A stretch of DNA of 64,000 nucleotides from Solirubrobacterales bacterium (GCA_035573435.1 DATMZR010000006.1:124001-188000), one strand, 5' to 3'. Positions 8,997 through 20,565 are shown, counted from the stretch's first letter. A program made the numbers and translations. Notes: generated by a model not told the origin, from the letters alone.

Positions 8997-9547
8997 GCGA
9001 CTTCGCCGACCGGCTGGCCGCCAGGGCCAACCAGGAGGGCCTTGTGGACGTCGCCTACGCGACGGTGGACACGCCGCTGGGCACCGGGCTGGTTGCCTCG
9101 ACGCCGAAGGGCCTGGTGCGCTTGGCGCTTCCCAACGAGGAGATGGAGACGGTGCTCTCCCGCCTGGCCAGGGACGTCTCGCCGCGCGTCCTCGAGTTCC
9201 CCGCTCGCTTGGACGAGACGCGCCGGGAGCTGGACGAGTACTTCGAGGGCAAGCGGAACCGCTTCGAGCTGACGCTCGACTGGCGACTCAGCCACGCGGG
9301 CTTCTACCGGCGGGTGCTGCGGGCCACCGCCCGGGTGCCGTTTGGCGACGTGATCACCTACGCCGAAGCAGCCCAACGGGCCGGCAACCCCCGTGCGTTC
9401 CGGGCCGCAGGGACCGCACTGGGCTCAAACCCGATCCCGATCGTTGTTCCCTGCCACCGCGTGATTCGCGCCGGCGGCCAGATCGGCAACTACGGCGGGG
9501 GGCCGGAGATGAAGCGCTTCCTTCTGGAGCTGGAGGGTGCGGTGTAA
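8993..9547 (+). CDS. ogt: Methylated-DNA-[protein]-cysteine S-methyltransferase
   Basis: A 184-residue suicide enzyme that removes O6-alkyl groups from guanine by transferring them to its own cysteine. The active site P-C-H-R-V-I lies at residues 153-158 (Cys154). The helix-turn-helix part (V-P-F-G-D-V-I-T-Y-A-E-A-A) is at 115-127, with N-P-R-A-F-R-A-A-G after it. The N-terminal ~100 residues form the usual RNase H-like domain. It is the second gene of a two-gene unit with the ECF sigma factor. Confidence 0.96.
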   Translation: MSDFADRLAARANQEGLVDVAYATVDTPLGTGLVASTPKGLVRLALPNEEMETVLSRLARDVSPRVLEFPARLDETRRELDEYFEGKRNRFELTLDWRLSHAGFYRRVLRATARVPFGDVITYAEAAQRAGNPRAFRAAGTALGSNPIPIVVPCHRVIRAGGQIGNYGGGPEMKRFLLELEGAV

Positions 9548-9550
9548 GCT
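9545..9550 (+). promoter_or_regulatory. -10 box (TAAGCT) of lemA
   Basis: TAAGCT, overlapping the ogt stop codon, lies 7 bases before the ATG at 9558. No Shine-Dalgarno sequence is present, consistent with a leaderless start. Confidence 0.5.
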
Positions 9551-9557
9551 GCGGCCA

Positions 9558-10115
9558 ATGGTCGCAGTGATCATCATCGTCGCGATCCTGGTCGTTCTGG
9601 TCCTGATCTTCGTCGGGGTCAACAACTCGATGATCGGGGCGCGCAACCGTGTCGACGAGGCATGGTCCGGAATCGACGTGCAGCTGAAGCGGCGCCACGA
9701 CTTGGTGCCGAACCTGGTCGAGACCGTCAAGGGCTACGCGACCCACGAGCGCGAGACCTTCGAGAAGGTGACCGAGGCCCGTGCGGAGGCGATGAAGGCG
9801 CAGGGTCCGGCCCAGGCCGGCGCGGCCGAGGGCCGGTTGAGCGCCGTGCTCGGTGACCTGCGTGCGATCGCCGAGAACTACCCGGAGCTGCGCGCCACGG
9901 AGAACTTCCAGCAGCTCCAGCGCGAGCTGACCGAGCTCGAGGACGAGGTTCAGGCGGCGCGCCGCATCTACAACTCGAACGTGCAGACCTACAACACCAA
10001 GATCCAGGTGTTCCCCAACTCCGTGATCGCCTCGATGCGGAACTTCGAGGCCAGGGAGTTCTTCGAGATCACGGACGAGGCCGAGCGCGAGCCGGCCCGG
10101 GTCAGCTTCAGCTAG
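9558..10115 (+). CDS. lemA: LemA family membrane-anchored protein
   Basis: A 185-residue protein with one N-terminal transmembrane helix (residues 2-22) followed by the alpha-helical LemA domain. The domain carries the hallmark G-A-R-N-R-V-D-E-A-W-S-G-I-D-V-Q-L-K-R-R-close match near residues 27-46, then D-L-V-P-N-L-V-E-T-V-K-G-Y. The C-terminus ends with the conserved Y-N-T-K-I-Q-V-F-P-N-S motif. The function of the family is not settled; it often accompanies a TPM-domain (YgcG) gene, which is absent here. Confidence 0.95.
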   Translation: MVAVIIIVAILVVLVLIFVGVNNSMIGARNRVDEAWSGIDVQLKRRHDLVPNLVETVKGYATHERETFEKVTEARAEAMKAQGPAQAGAAEGRLSAVLGDLRAIAENYPELRATENFQQLQRELTELEDEVQAARRIYNSNVQTYNTKIQVFPNSVIASMRNFEAREFFEITDEAEREPARVSFS

Positions 10116-10145
10116 GCCTCCGGCGGACGACCCAGCGGGCGTTCG

Positions 10146-11156
10146 TCAGCAGGGTGTCCTGACGGGCGCCCGCGAGTCGATCACGGCGAAGGCCGTTCCC
10201 GGAACCGTCTTCAGATGGTTCAGGTCGCCGTCCCTCCAGCGCTTCGAGCTGGCGCCGGTGATGAACCAGTTCGAGCCGCTGCCGCCATTGTCGGCGGTTA
10301 TGGCCCCGTAGCGGTAGAGCGCCTTGAAGATCACCCGCGACTGGCTGCCGCGGCGGAAGCGGTGCAGGTTGCGCACGAAGTAGGAGCGCCTCAGGCGCAG
10401 GCGAAGCCCCATCGGCGGCAGGTTGGGATTGCATTGGCTCGAGGCGTAGTGGGTGGCGGGATGGACGTAAGCGCGTCGGGTCTCCGCGAAGGTGACCCGG
10501 ATCGCGTGCCGGACACGGCCCCGGCGGACCTCGCCGTAGCGCACCAGCCCGGGGAGGATCGGTAGCCCGGCCGCGTCGGCCGACGTCCAGCCGTCGGCGC
10601 GAAGCCGCCGCGACCCGAGGTCGAAGCGCGCTGTCGAGCTCGCCCGCCAGCGGTTGCCCGGGCCACCGGCGTAACGGGCGTCGAACATCTCGAACAGATC
10701 GCAGCGGTGACGTTGAAGGACGAGGACGTGCCGGTCGGAGCCGTTCTCGATCGGCGCGTTGGGGGGGACCGGGGCGAGCCCGAAGTCACTCTCGTTCGGG
10801 TAGCCGGTCACCGTCACTCGAACCCTGCGCTGGTCCCGGCGTACGGTGGTGTAGGGGATCCCGTAGCGGCCATTGCCTCCGAAATCGGGATGAACCACCT
10901 GGTTGCCTCCCAGGCCGCTGATCCGCGCCAGGTAATCCGCCGAGTTGGGGTCAATAGGGGCCCTGGAGACCCGCTGGTTCCAGGCCGACTGGTTTGCCGC
11001 CGAGCGGGCGGTGGGCGACCCCTTGAAAGCGGGAAAAACCCTGCAGCCGCGGACCCTGGGCGGCTTTGCGGCCTGAACAGGTCCGGCCCCAAGCGACCCC
11101 ACGAGCAGCACGACGCTCAACGCCGCGGACCATGAACTCCTTTGCCGAGCCCTCAC
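10146..11156 (-). CDS. Secreted protein of a conserved actinobacterial family, function unknown
   Basis: A 336-residue protein starting at GTG 11156 with a classic signal peptide (R-A-R-Q-R, then a hydrophobic stretch and a cleavage site near P-V-Q-A-A-K). The mature part carries W-N-Q-R-V-S then H-P-D-F-G-G-N-G-R-Y-G-I-P-Y, D-R-H-V-L-V-L, G-W-T-S-A-D-A-A-G-L-P-I-L-P-G-L, and A-D-N-G-G-S-G-S-N-W-F-I-T-G. I recognise these blocks from uncharacterised secreted proteins of Streptomyces and relatives. The pattern suggests an all-beta, possibly carbohydrate-related, domain. Convergent with lemA and divergent from corA. Confidence 0.82.
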   Translation of the reverse strand: MRARQRSSWSAALSVVLLVGSLGAGPVQAAKPPRVRGCRVFPAFKGSPTARSAANQSAWNQRVSRAPIDPNSADYLARISGLGGNQVVHPDFGGNGRYGIPYTTVRRDQRRVRVTVTGYPNESDFGLAPVPPNAPIENGSDRHVLVLQRHRCDLFEMFDARYAGGPGNRWRASSTARFDLGSRRLRADGWTSADAAGLPILPGLVRYGEVRRGRVRHAIRVTFAETRRAYVHPATHYASSQCNPNLPPMGLRLRLRRSYFVRNLHRFRRGSQSRVIFKALYRYGAITADNGGSGSNWFITGASSKRWRDGDLNHLKTVPGTAFAVIDSRAPVRTPC

Positions 11157-11225
11157 GCTCCGGTTATCGGCTCGCAGGGAGCGAAGGTGCAGCCCCAGCG
11201 GGAGGAACGGCGGATCGAGCGGTGA

Positions 11226-12239
11226 ATGCCCAAGCGACGCTCCTCTGCCAGAACCGTCCGCGCCATGATCGTCGACTGCGCCTACTACAAGGACCGAAAG
11301 CGCCAGCACGAGGACCCGATCGACCTGGACCGGGCCCTGGAGTGCCTGAGGAGCGATCAAGGATTCATCTGGCTGGGGATGCTGGACCCGACCGAGGAGG
11401 AGCTGGCCGCGGCCAGTCGCGCCTTCAACCTGCCCACCTTGGCCGTGGAGGACACGGTCCATGCGCATCAGCGTCCCAAGCTCGAGGAGTACGAGGGCCA
11501 TTTCTTCATCGTCCTGAAGACCGCCCGCTATGACGAGTCCGAGGAGCGGGTGCACTTCGGTGAGATCCACGTCTTCCTGGGGCGTGGCTATGCGATCACG
11601 GTCCGCCACGGTGAGGCGAGCGAGCTGAAGCCCGCTCGCCAGCGGCTCGAAGGCCAATACGCGGAGCTGCTCGACGCGGGGCCCGCCTCCGTCTCCTGGG
11701 CCGTTCTCGACCAGGTGGTCGACGACTACGAGCCCGTCACGTCGGGGATCGATGACGACATCGAGGAGGTGGAGGACGAGGTGTTCAAGGCCGCGGGCGA
11801 CTCGAGCCAGCGCATCTACTTCCTGAAGCGCGAGGTGATCGAGTTCCACCGCTCGGTCTTCCCCCTGCTCGCGCCGCTCGAGGCGCTCGAGCACGGGGCG
11901 TTTCCGGCGATCCCGGACAAGCTTCGCCGCTATTTTCGGGACGTGTCCGACCATGCTCGGCGGGTCGACGAGCAAATCCACTCGCAGCGAGAGCTGCTGA
12001 CCAGCATCCTCGAGGCGAACCTGTCGCTGATCGGGGTGCAGCAGAACAAGGCCGTGCAGGCGATCTCGGCCTGGGCGGCGATCATCGCCGTGCCGACCTT
12101 CCTGGCCAGCATCTGGGGGATGAACTTCGAGCACATGCCCGAGCTTGGGCTGACGGTCGGCTATCCGCTGGCGCTGCTGACGATGCTCGCCGGGACGCTG
12201 GTGCTCCACCGCTTCTTCAGGCGGATCGACTGGCTCTAA
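11226..12239 (+). CDS. corA: CorA family Mg2+/Co2+ channel
   Basis: A 337-residue protein. The long N-terminal cytoplasmic domain is followed by two C-terminal helices; the first ends in the diagnostic G-M-N motif (I-W-G-M-N-F, about residue 297) and the second ends in a basic tail R-R-I-D-W-L. CorA forms pentameric channels for magnesium. The acidic helix (D-D-D-I-E-E-V-E-D-E-V) near residue 180 fits the family's willow-helix region. Start: ATG 11226; a second ATG at 11265 (M-I-V-D-C-A-Y) is equally plausible. Confidence 0.94.
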   Translation: MPKRRSSARTVRAMIVDCAYYKDRKRQHEDPIDLDRALECLRSDQGFIWLGMLDPTEEELAAASRAFNLPTLAVEDTVHAHQRPKLEEYEGHFFIVLKTARYDESEERVHFGEIHVFLGRGYAITVRHGEASELKPARQRLEGQYAELLDAGPASVSWAVLDQVVDDYEPVTSGIDDDIEEVEDEVFKAAGDSSQRIYFLKREVIEFHRSVFPLLAPLEALEHGAFPAIPDKLRRYFRDVSDHARRVDEQIHSQRELLTSILEANLSLIGVQQNKAVQAISAWAAIIAVPTFLASIWGMNFEHMPELGLTVGYPLALLTMLAGTLVLHRFFRRIDWL

Positions 12240-12242
12240 CCT
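12237..12242 (+). promoter_or_regulatory. -10 box (TAACCT) of ctaG
   Basis: TAACCT overlaps the corA stop codon and lies 6 bases before the GTG at 12249. No ribosome-binding site; leaderless pattern. Confidence 0.5.
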
Positions 12243-12248
12243 GAGTGC

Positions 12249-13154
12249 GTGGAACTCCCGCTCGCCCACGTAGAAGGGGCGTTCGAGCCGCTGCAGATCG
12301 CGCCGGTGCTGGTGGTGGCGTCGCTGTACGCGATCCGCGCCCGCTCGCTGGCGCTGGCCGGCCGCCCGGTGCCCTTCTGGCGCCAGGCGAGCTTCGCCGC
12401 CGGAATGCTCCTGATCCTCGTCGCATTGGTCTCGCCGCTGGCGGCGCTCGACAGCGAGCTCGTCTGGGTGCACATGGCCCAGCACCTGCTGCTCGGCGAC
12501 CTGGGCGCGCTATTGATCGTGCTCGGGCTCACCGGCCCGCTGCTCCAGCCAGTGCTCGCCGCCCGTGGCCTCGGCTGGCTGCGCGTGCTGAGCCAGCCGG
12601 CCGTGGCGCTTCCGCTGTGGCTCGCCGACCTCTATCTGTGGCATGTCCCCGCCCTCTACCAGGCGGCGAACTCGAGCCAGGCGGTGCACGCGTTGGAGCA
12701 TTTGTGCTTCGTCGGCTTCGGCATCGCGATGTGGATGGCATTGCTGGGCCCGCTGCCGAAGCCCGCGTGGTTCGGGAACGGGGCTCGCCTGGTGTACGTG
12801 ATCGTGGTCCGGTTTGGTGGCGCCGCGCTCGCCAACGTGTTGCTGTGGGCTGGAACTCCGCTGTATCCGGACTATGCGCCTGGGGAGGCCGCGCACGGGA
12901 TCTCTGCACTCGCGGACCAGGGAGCGGCCGGCGTCCTGATGATGGTGGAGCAGGGTCTGGTGACGCTGGGCCTCTTCACCTGGCTGTTCTTCCGCGCTGC
13001 GCAGCAGAGCGAGGAGCGCCAAGCGCTGCTGGACCTGGCCGCGGAGCGCGGCGTGCAGCTCGACGCGGCGCGCGCTGCACGGGCGGTGGCGGCCGGCCAG
13101 GGTGAGCGGCTCCGGGCGCGGATCGCCGCCGGGGGGACCGGCTCCGAGCACTGA
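12249..13154 (+). CDS. ctaG: CtaG-like (caa3-type) cytochrome c oxidase assembly membrane protein
   Basis: A 301-residue protein with about seven transmembrane segments of the caa3_CtaG family. Conserved histidines fall at the expected places: H-M-A-Q-H-L-L-L-G-D near residue 75, L-W-H-V-P-A-L-Y near 133, and A-L-E-H near 148. The family is needed for copper delivery to the CuB site of cytochrome oxidase in Bacillus and is common in Actinobacteria. No cox genes are beside it here. The last ~45 residues are a charged, probably cytoplasmic, Ala/Arg-rich helix. Confidence 0.9.
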   Translation: MELPLAHVEGAFEPLQIAPVLVVASLYAIRARSLALAGRPVPFWRQASFAAGMLLILVALVSPLAALDSELVWVHMAQHLLLGDLGALLIVLGLTGPLLQPVLAARGLGWLRVLSQPAVALPLWLADLYLWHVPALYQAANSSQAVHALEHLCFVGFGIAMWMALLGPLPKPAWFGNGARLVYVIVVRFGGAALANVLLWAGTPLYPDYAPGEAAHGISALADQGAAGVLMMVEQGLVTLGLFTWLFFRAAQQSEERQALLDLAAERGVQLDAARAARAVAAGQGERLRARIAAGGTGSEH

Positions 13155-13185
13155 GTGCTCGCGGCTGCACGGGGCGACCGCTGAG

Positions 13186-13191
13186 TAGGGT
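13186..13191 (+). promoter_or_regulatory. -10 box (TAGGGT) of the small gene upstream of tig
   Basis: TAGGGT lies 8 bases before the TTG at 13200. It is probably the promoter of the small gene plus tig. Confidence 0.5.
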
Positions 13192-13199
13192 GGGGCGCC

Positions 13200-13325
13200 T
13201 TGGCGGCTCGGGATCGCTTTCTCGCCTGGCTCGTGACGGGACCGGTGGGTCGCCTTGTCGCCTTCTTCATCGACCTCGCGGCCGTCCTGGGCCGGGGGGT
13301 GAGCAATAAGCTCAGGCGGCGATGA
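13200..13325 (+). CDS. 41-residue small basic/amphipathic protein overlapping tig
   Basis: A TTG-started frame of 41 codons, beginning M-A-A-R-D-R-F-L-A-W-L and containing a hydrophobic stretch R-L-V-A-F-F-I-D-L-A-A-V-L-G, then a basic end N-K-L-R-R-R. Its TGA overlaps the tig ATG (ATGA at 13322-13325), the same coupling seen for real operon genes in this window, and it follows a well-spaced -10 box. It may be a small membrane-associated protein or a translational leader for trigger factor. I do not know a named family. Confidence 0.6.
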   Translation: MAARDRFLAWLVTGPVGRLVAFFIDLAAVLGRGVSNKLRRR

Positions 13326-14704
13326 GGACCTCCGTCACCGAGCTGGAAGACTCGCGCGTTCGCGTCGAGGTGGAAGTCGAGGCCGACGCCGTCCAGGATC
13401 GGCTGGACCGCGCCGCGCATGTGCTTGCCCGCGATATGCGCATGCCGGGCTTTCGCAAGGGCAAGGTCCCCCCGCAGCTCGTGATCCAGCGCGTCGGACG
13501 GGAGGCCGTCATGGAGCAGGCGCTCCGCGACTCGCTGCCGGAGTGGTACGAGCGGGCGTTGCTCGACACCGGGATCACGCCGGTAGGTGAGCCGGAGTTG
13601 GACGTTCCAGCGCTTCCCGACGCGGGTGAAGAGCTCTCCTTCACGATCGAGGTCTCGGTGCGGCCCACCGCGAAGCTCGGGGAGTACAAGGGGCTGGAGG
13701 TGGGCAGGGCCGAGGCCGAGGTCCCGGAAGAGGCGATCCAGGCCGAGCTCGATCGGCTGCGCGAGGGGTTCGCCAGCCTCGACCCCGTGGATCGTCCCGC
13801 GGCCAGCGGGGATCTGGCCGTGATCGATTACTCGGGGACCGTCGACGGGGAGGCGTTCGACGGCTCGCAGGCCACGGACCTGATGGTGGAGCTTGGAGCG
13901 GAGAGCCTGCTCCCCGAGTTCGACCATGCCCTTATGGGCGCCACGGCCGGAGACGAAGTGACCGTGGAGATGCAGTTCCCTGCCGACCACCGACCCGAGA
14001 GCCTGGCCGGCAAGCAGGCGAGCTTCACGGTGAACGTCAAGGAGGTGAGGGAGAAGAAGCTCCCGGAGCTGAACGACGAGTTCGCCGCGGAGGCATCGGA
14101 GTTCGAGACTCTCGCCGAGCTTCGTGACGAGCTCCGCCGGCGGATCGCCGCCGCGCTCGAGGCCCGGATCGAGGCGGAGTTCCGCGAGGCGGCGGTCGAC
14201 GTCGCGGCCGAGGCCGCCCAGATCGAGCTGCCGAGCGAGCTGGTCCACGCGCGCGCCCACGAGATGTGGGACCGCCTTGTGCGAGCGCTGTCCTCTCGAG
14301 GCGCCAGCGCCGAGGCCTACCTGCGTATGCAGGGCAAGACGCGCGAGCAGATGGTCACCGACATGGAATCCGACGCCGAGCGAGCCTTGCGCCGCGAAGC
14401 CACTCTGGCGGCGGTCGCCGATTCCGAGGAAATCGATGTCTCGGACGAGGAGCTGCTGGAGGCGCTGCAACAAGGGGGGGAGGACGAGGCCCCGGGCCAG
14501 TTGCTGGAGCGCCTGCGCGCGAATGGCCGCGACGCGCTGCTTCGCGAGGACCTTCGGATGCGCAAGGCGGCCGAGCTCATCGCCGGTTCGGCGACGCCGA
14601 TCCCCCAGGGGCAGGCGGCGGCTCGCGAGAAACTCTGGACGCCCGAGAAGGAGAGGGCGGAGGGCGGCGAATCCAGCCTCTGGACTCCGGGCGAGGACCG
14701 CTAG
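13322..14704 (+). CDS. tig: Trigger factor, ribosome-associated chaperone/PPIase
   Basis: A 460-residue protein with the three trigger-factor parts: N-terminal ribosome-binding domain (residues 1-110, with the signature G-F-R-K-G-K-V-P at 43-50, whose phenylalanine-arginine-lysine loop docks on L23), FKBP-type PPIase domain (about 150-240), and the long helical C-terminal domain. The tail (about 425-460) adds two copies of an L-W-T-P element separated by a Glu/Lys/Gly-rich stretch, which is beyond the usual end of the protein. It is followed by clpP and clpX, the order seen in many bacteria. Confidence 0.97.
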   Translation: MRTSVTELEDSRVRVEVEVEADAVQDRLDRAAHVLARDMRMPGFRKGKVPPQLVIQRVGREAVMEQALRDSLPEWYERALLDTGITPVGEPELDVPALPDAGEELSFTIEVSVRPTAKLGEYKGLEVGRAEAEVPEEAIQAELDRLREGFASLDPVDRPAASGDLAVIDYSGTVDGEAFDGSQATDLMVELGAESLLPEFDHALMGATAGDEVTVEMQFPADHRPESLAGKQASFTVNVKEVREKKLPELNDEFAAEASEFETLAELRDELRRRIAAALEARIEAEFREAAVDVAAEAAQIELPSELVHARAHEMWDRLVRALSSRGASAEAYLRMQGKTREQMVTDMESDAERALRREATLAAVADSEEIDVSDEELLEALQQGGEDEAPGQLLERLRANGRDALLREDLRMRKAAELIAGSATPIPQGQAAAREKLWTPEKERAEGGESSLWTPGEDR

Positions 14705-14713
14705 CCGCTTTTA

Positions 14714-14719
14714 TAGACT
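14714..14719 (+). promoter_or_regulatory. -10 box (TAGACT) of clpP
   Basis: Within TTTTATAGACTG; TAGACT lies 9 bases before the ATG at 14729 and no Shine-Dalgarno sequence is present. Confidence 0.5.
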
Positions 14720-14728
14720 GCTCGCCCC

Positions 14729-15313
<585 letters not shown>

Positions 15314-15503
15314 CCATCACGCGCGCGCCAGCGCCGCGCGCTGCCAGGCTTGGAGCTGTGCTTTCGGATCCGCCGTGGCCACGGGGCCAGGGGAGGAGCG
15401 CCTGGGCGGGTTCCTGCCGGTATCCGACAACAACCCGCCACCCAAGAGGTCTCGCTTTGCATTGGAAGCGACACGTTCAGCACCGCGAGATACTGCGCGG
15501 GCG

Positions 15504-15902
15504 ATGTCGCAGGAGAACGTGGAGATGGTCCGAGACGTCATTGACGCAGGCAATCGCGCCGATCTTGACGCGGCGTTGAAGCACTTCGACCCCTACGTGG
15601 TGATCCGCCCCGATGCCAATTGGCCAGAGAATCGCCCGAGCCTGGGACACGATGGCGCCCGCTCGTTGTTTGACGACCTCACGGCGGCGCTGGGACCGGG
15701 GCAAACCGTCATCGAAGAGCAGATCGACGCTGGCGATCGGGTCGTCACCCTGGTTCGCTTTCGCGGGCATGGGCAGCTGAGCGGCCTTCAGGACGAATAC
15801 CAGTTGACCCAGGTCTACACATTCCGTCGTGGGAAGGTCGTCATGCTCGAATACTTCCTGGACCACCGGGAAGCCCTCGAAGCCGCCGGGCTGCGGGAGT
15901 AG
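15504..15902 (+). CDS. SnoaL-like/NTF2-fold protein
   Basis: A 132-residue single-domain protein. It begins with the typical S-Q-E-N-V-E-M-V-R-D-V-I-D-A-G-N-R-A-D helix and has a C-terminal strand pair Y-Q-L-T-Q-V-Y-T-F-R-R-G-K-V-V. SnoaL-like proteins are small cone-shaped enzymes or binding proteins; the substrate cannot be assigned. The ATG at 15504 fits the family start, and GATACT at 15489-15494 could be its -10 box. It interrupts the usual clpP-clpX order together with the next gene. Confidence 0.85.
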   Translation: MSQENVEMVRDVIDAGNRADLDAALKHFDPYVVIRPDANWPENRPSLGHDGARSLFDDLTAALGPGQTVIEEQIDAGDRVVTLVRFRGHGQLSGLQDEYQLTQVYTFRRGKVVMLEYFLDHREALEAAGLRE

Positions 15903-15913
15903 CGCTTGCGGGT

Positions 15914-15950
15914 TGGCGAGTTTGTGGCGCATACCGCCACAAACTCGCCA
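15914..15950. repeat. Palindromic intergenic repeat, copy 1 (16-bp perfect stem)
   Basis: Arms TGGCGAGTTTGTGGCG (15914-15929) and its exact reverse complement (15935-15950) enclose a 5-base loop CATAC. It sits between two convergent genes, 12 bases after the SnoaL stop. A second copy of the same sequence occurs at 35571-35609. It could act as a bidirectional terminator, or be a REP/MITE-like element; there is no T tract. Confidence 0.8.
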
Positions 15951-16014
15951 TTGCGTGGATTCTTAGCTGGCGCCAGTTCTAGCGCGGGCGTCGATCAGGC
16001 ACTGTGAGAAGGAC

Positions 16015-16452
16015 TCAGCCGCCGTGCTTCGCCCGCCAGTGCGTCTTGCCGGTGTGGCAGTTGGTCGCGCCGCCGCCGAAATTGCCGTTGACCCGCAGGA
16101 TGCCCCGGGCCTTCTGGTCGTCATCCGTGAGCCTGCCGCGGATGTTGAAGTGCTTCTTGCCGCTTGGGGAGGTGAACTTGCCGTGGAACCTGTTCTCGTC
16201 GTTCACCTTCATCGCCGGCGGAGGATTGCCGGCGTCTCCGACCGTCGAGCCGCCGTCGTCGCATTGCATGGGGACGCGGTTGAAGACGAACCTCCGCACC
16301 TTGGTCGCCTCTCCGTCGCCGCGTACCTTGGTCACGAACCGGACCTTGCCGCCCCCCTCGGTGTGGCCGTGGTAGTGGCGGATGTTGGCGAGTGCGGCCG
16401 CTGCGAACGCCAGCGTGACGATCAGGCCTGCACCGATGGCTACGCGCTTCAC
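16015..16452 (-). CDS. Small secreted protein, function unknown
   Basis: A 145-residue protein starting at GTG 16452, preceded by a strong AAGGGAGGA site. It has a signal peptide (K-R-V then a hydrophobic core ending A-A-A-L-A-N). The mature part is rich in Lys, Gly and His, with two cysteines (Q-C-D-D near residue 64 and T-N-C-H-T near 132) that may form a disulfide, and strands such as G-K-V-R-F-V-T-K-V and H-F-N-I-R-G-R-L. No family is recognised; it is likely a small beta-sandwich exported protein. Confidence 0.78.
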   Translation of the reverse strand: MKRVAIGAGLIVTLAFAAAALANIRHYHGHTEGGGKVRFVTKVRGDGEATKVRRFVFNRVPMQCDDGGSTVGDAGNPPPAMKVNDENRFHGKFTSPSGKKHFNIRGRLTDDDQKARGILRVNGNFGGGATNCHTGKTHWRAKHGG

Positions 16453-16602
16453 TCGTCCTCCCTTTGCCCCGGTTCGAGCCTCCCCCGAACCTCTTGGGCG
16501 CGCACCTTATAGGGCAGCCGGGCTGCAAGCCCGCCCCCGCGTGCAGGGACAGAAGCCTCTGCCTAGTAACAACCAGGATCCAAGCCGGCGCCGCCCGTGT
16601 CG

Positions 16603-16608
16603 TAACCT
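16603..16608 (+). promoter_or_regulatory. Candidate -10 box (TAACCT) of clpX
   Basis: TAACCT lies 43 bases before the clpX start, leaving room for a short leader that carries the AAGGGAGA ribosome site. On the other strand TATAAG at 16511-16506 may serve the divergent secreted-protein gene. Confidence 0.4.
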
Positions 16609-16651
16609 GCGTGGGTGACGGTCCGGCGCAGTCGTTGAAGGGAGACCAACG

Positions 16652-17935
16652 GTGGCACGCCCAACCGACTCGAACGAGCAGCTTCTCTGCAGCTTCTGCG
16701 GGAAGTCTCAGCGCCAGGTCAAGAAGCTGATCGCCGGCCCCGGCGTCTACATCTGCGACGAGTGCATCGATCTCTGCAACGAGATCATCGACGAGGAGCT
16801 CGCCTCCCCGCCCAGCTTCGAGCTCGAGAGCCTGCCGAAGCCCAAGGAGATCCACGCCGTCCTCAACGAGTACGTGGTGGGCCAGGAGACCGCCAAGCGG
16901 GCGCTCTCCGTTGCCGTCTACAACCACTACAAGCGCGTCCAGATGATGCAGAGCGGCGACGAGGGCGTCGAGCTCCAGAAGTCCAACATCCTCTTGCTCG
17001 GCCCGACCGGCTGCGGCAAGACGCTGCTCGCCCAGACGCTCGCCCGGATCCTGAACGTTCCCTTCGCGATCGCCGACGCCACGGCGCTCACGGAGGCAGG
17101 CTACGTCGGCGAGGACGTCGAGAACATCCTTCTGAAGCTGATCCAGGCAGCCGACTTCGATGTCAAGAAGGCCGAGACGGGGATCATCTACATCGACGAG
17201 GTGGACAAGATCGCCCGGAAGGCGGACAACCCCTCGATCACGCGTGACGTCTCCGGCGAGGGAGTGCAGCAGGCGCTGCTGAAGATTCTCGAGGGGACCA
17301 CCGCCTCGGTGCCGCCGCAGGGCGGGCGCAAGCATCCGCACCAGGAGTTCCTGACCATCGACACCACGAACATCCTGTTCGTCTGCGGCGGCTCGTTCGC
17401 GAACCTGGACAAGCTGATCGAGCGGCGGATCGGACACAAGGGCGTGGGCTTCGGCGCCTCCATCCGCTCCCGCGACCAAAAGGACACCGGGGAGCTGTTC
17501 GAGCAGGTCCTCCCGGAGGACCTGATGGAGTACGGCCTGATCCCGGAGTTCATCGGCCGTCTGCCGGTGGTCGCGGCGATCCACCAGCTGACCCGCGACG
17601 ACCTGATCACGATCCTCACCGAGCCGCGCAACGCGCTGACGCGACAATTCGAGCGCTTCTTCGAGTTCGACGAGATCGAGCTCGTCTTCGCGCAGGACTC
17701 GCTCGGTGCGATCTCCGACAAGGCGCTCGAGCGCGAGGTCGGCGCCCGCGGTCTGCGGTCGATCCTCGAGGAGACGCTGCTGGACGTGCAGTTCGAGCTT
17801 CCCTCACGCCGCGACGTGCGCAAGTGCGTCATCACGAAGGAGACGATCCAGAAGGGGCTGAAGCCCACGCTGGTCACCGAGGCCACCCCGAGCGCTCCGA
17901 CTGAGGTGGACGAGTTGGAGGAAGAGTCTGCCTGA
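16652..17935 (+). CDS. clpX: ATP-dependent Clp protease ATPase subunit ClpX
   Basis: A 427-residue AAA+ unfoldase that feeds substrates to ClpP. The N-terminal zinc-binding domain has four cysteines (Cys13, Cys16, Cys35, Cys38). Walker A G-P-T-G-C-G-K-T lies at 117-124 and Walker [10 protein letters not shown] near 178. Pore-loop and sensor regions are intact. GTG start with an AAGGGAGA ribosome site. It is separated from clpP by the SnoaL and secreted-protein genes, and its stop is followed almost directly by the valS promoter. Confidence 0.98.
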   Translation: MARPTDSNEQLLCSFCGKSQRQVKKLIAGPGVYICDECIDLCNEIIDEELASPPSFELESLPKPKEIHAVLNEYVVGQETAKRALSVAVYNHYKRVQMMQSGDEGVELQKSNILLLGPTGCGKTLLAQTLARILNVPFAIADATALTEAGYVGEDVENILLKLIQAADFDVKKAETGIIYIDEVDKIARKADNPSITRDVSGEGVQQALLKILEGTTASVPPQGGRKHPHQEFLTIDTTNILFVCGGSFANLDKLIERRIGHKGVGFGASIRSRDQKDTGELFEQVLPEDLMEYGLIPEFIGRLPVVAAIHQLTRDDLITILTEPRNALTRQFERFFEFDEIELVFAQDSLGAISDKALEREVGARGLRSILEETLLDVQFELPSRRDVRKCVITKETIQKGLKPTLVTEATPSAPTEVDELEEESA

Positions 17936-17936
17936 C

Positions 17937-17942
17937 TAAGAT
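17937..17942 (+). promoter_or_regulatory. -10 box (TAAGAT) of valS
   Basis: TAAGAT overlaps the end of clpX and lies 10 bases before the valS ATG; near-leaderless. Confidence 0.4.
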
Positions 17943-17952
17943 CGGCGCCCGG

Positions 17953-20561
<2,609 letters not shown>

Positions 20562-20565
<4 letters not shown>

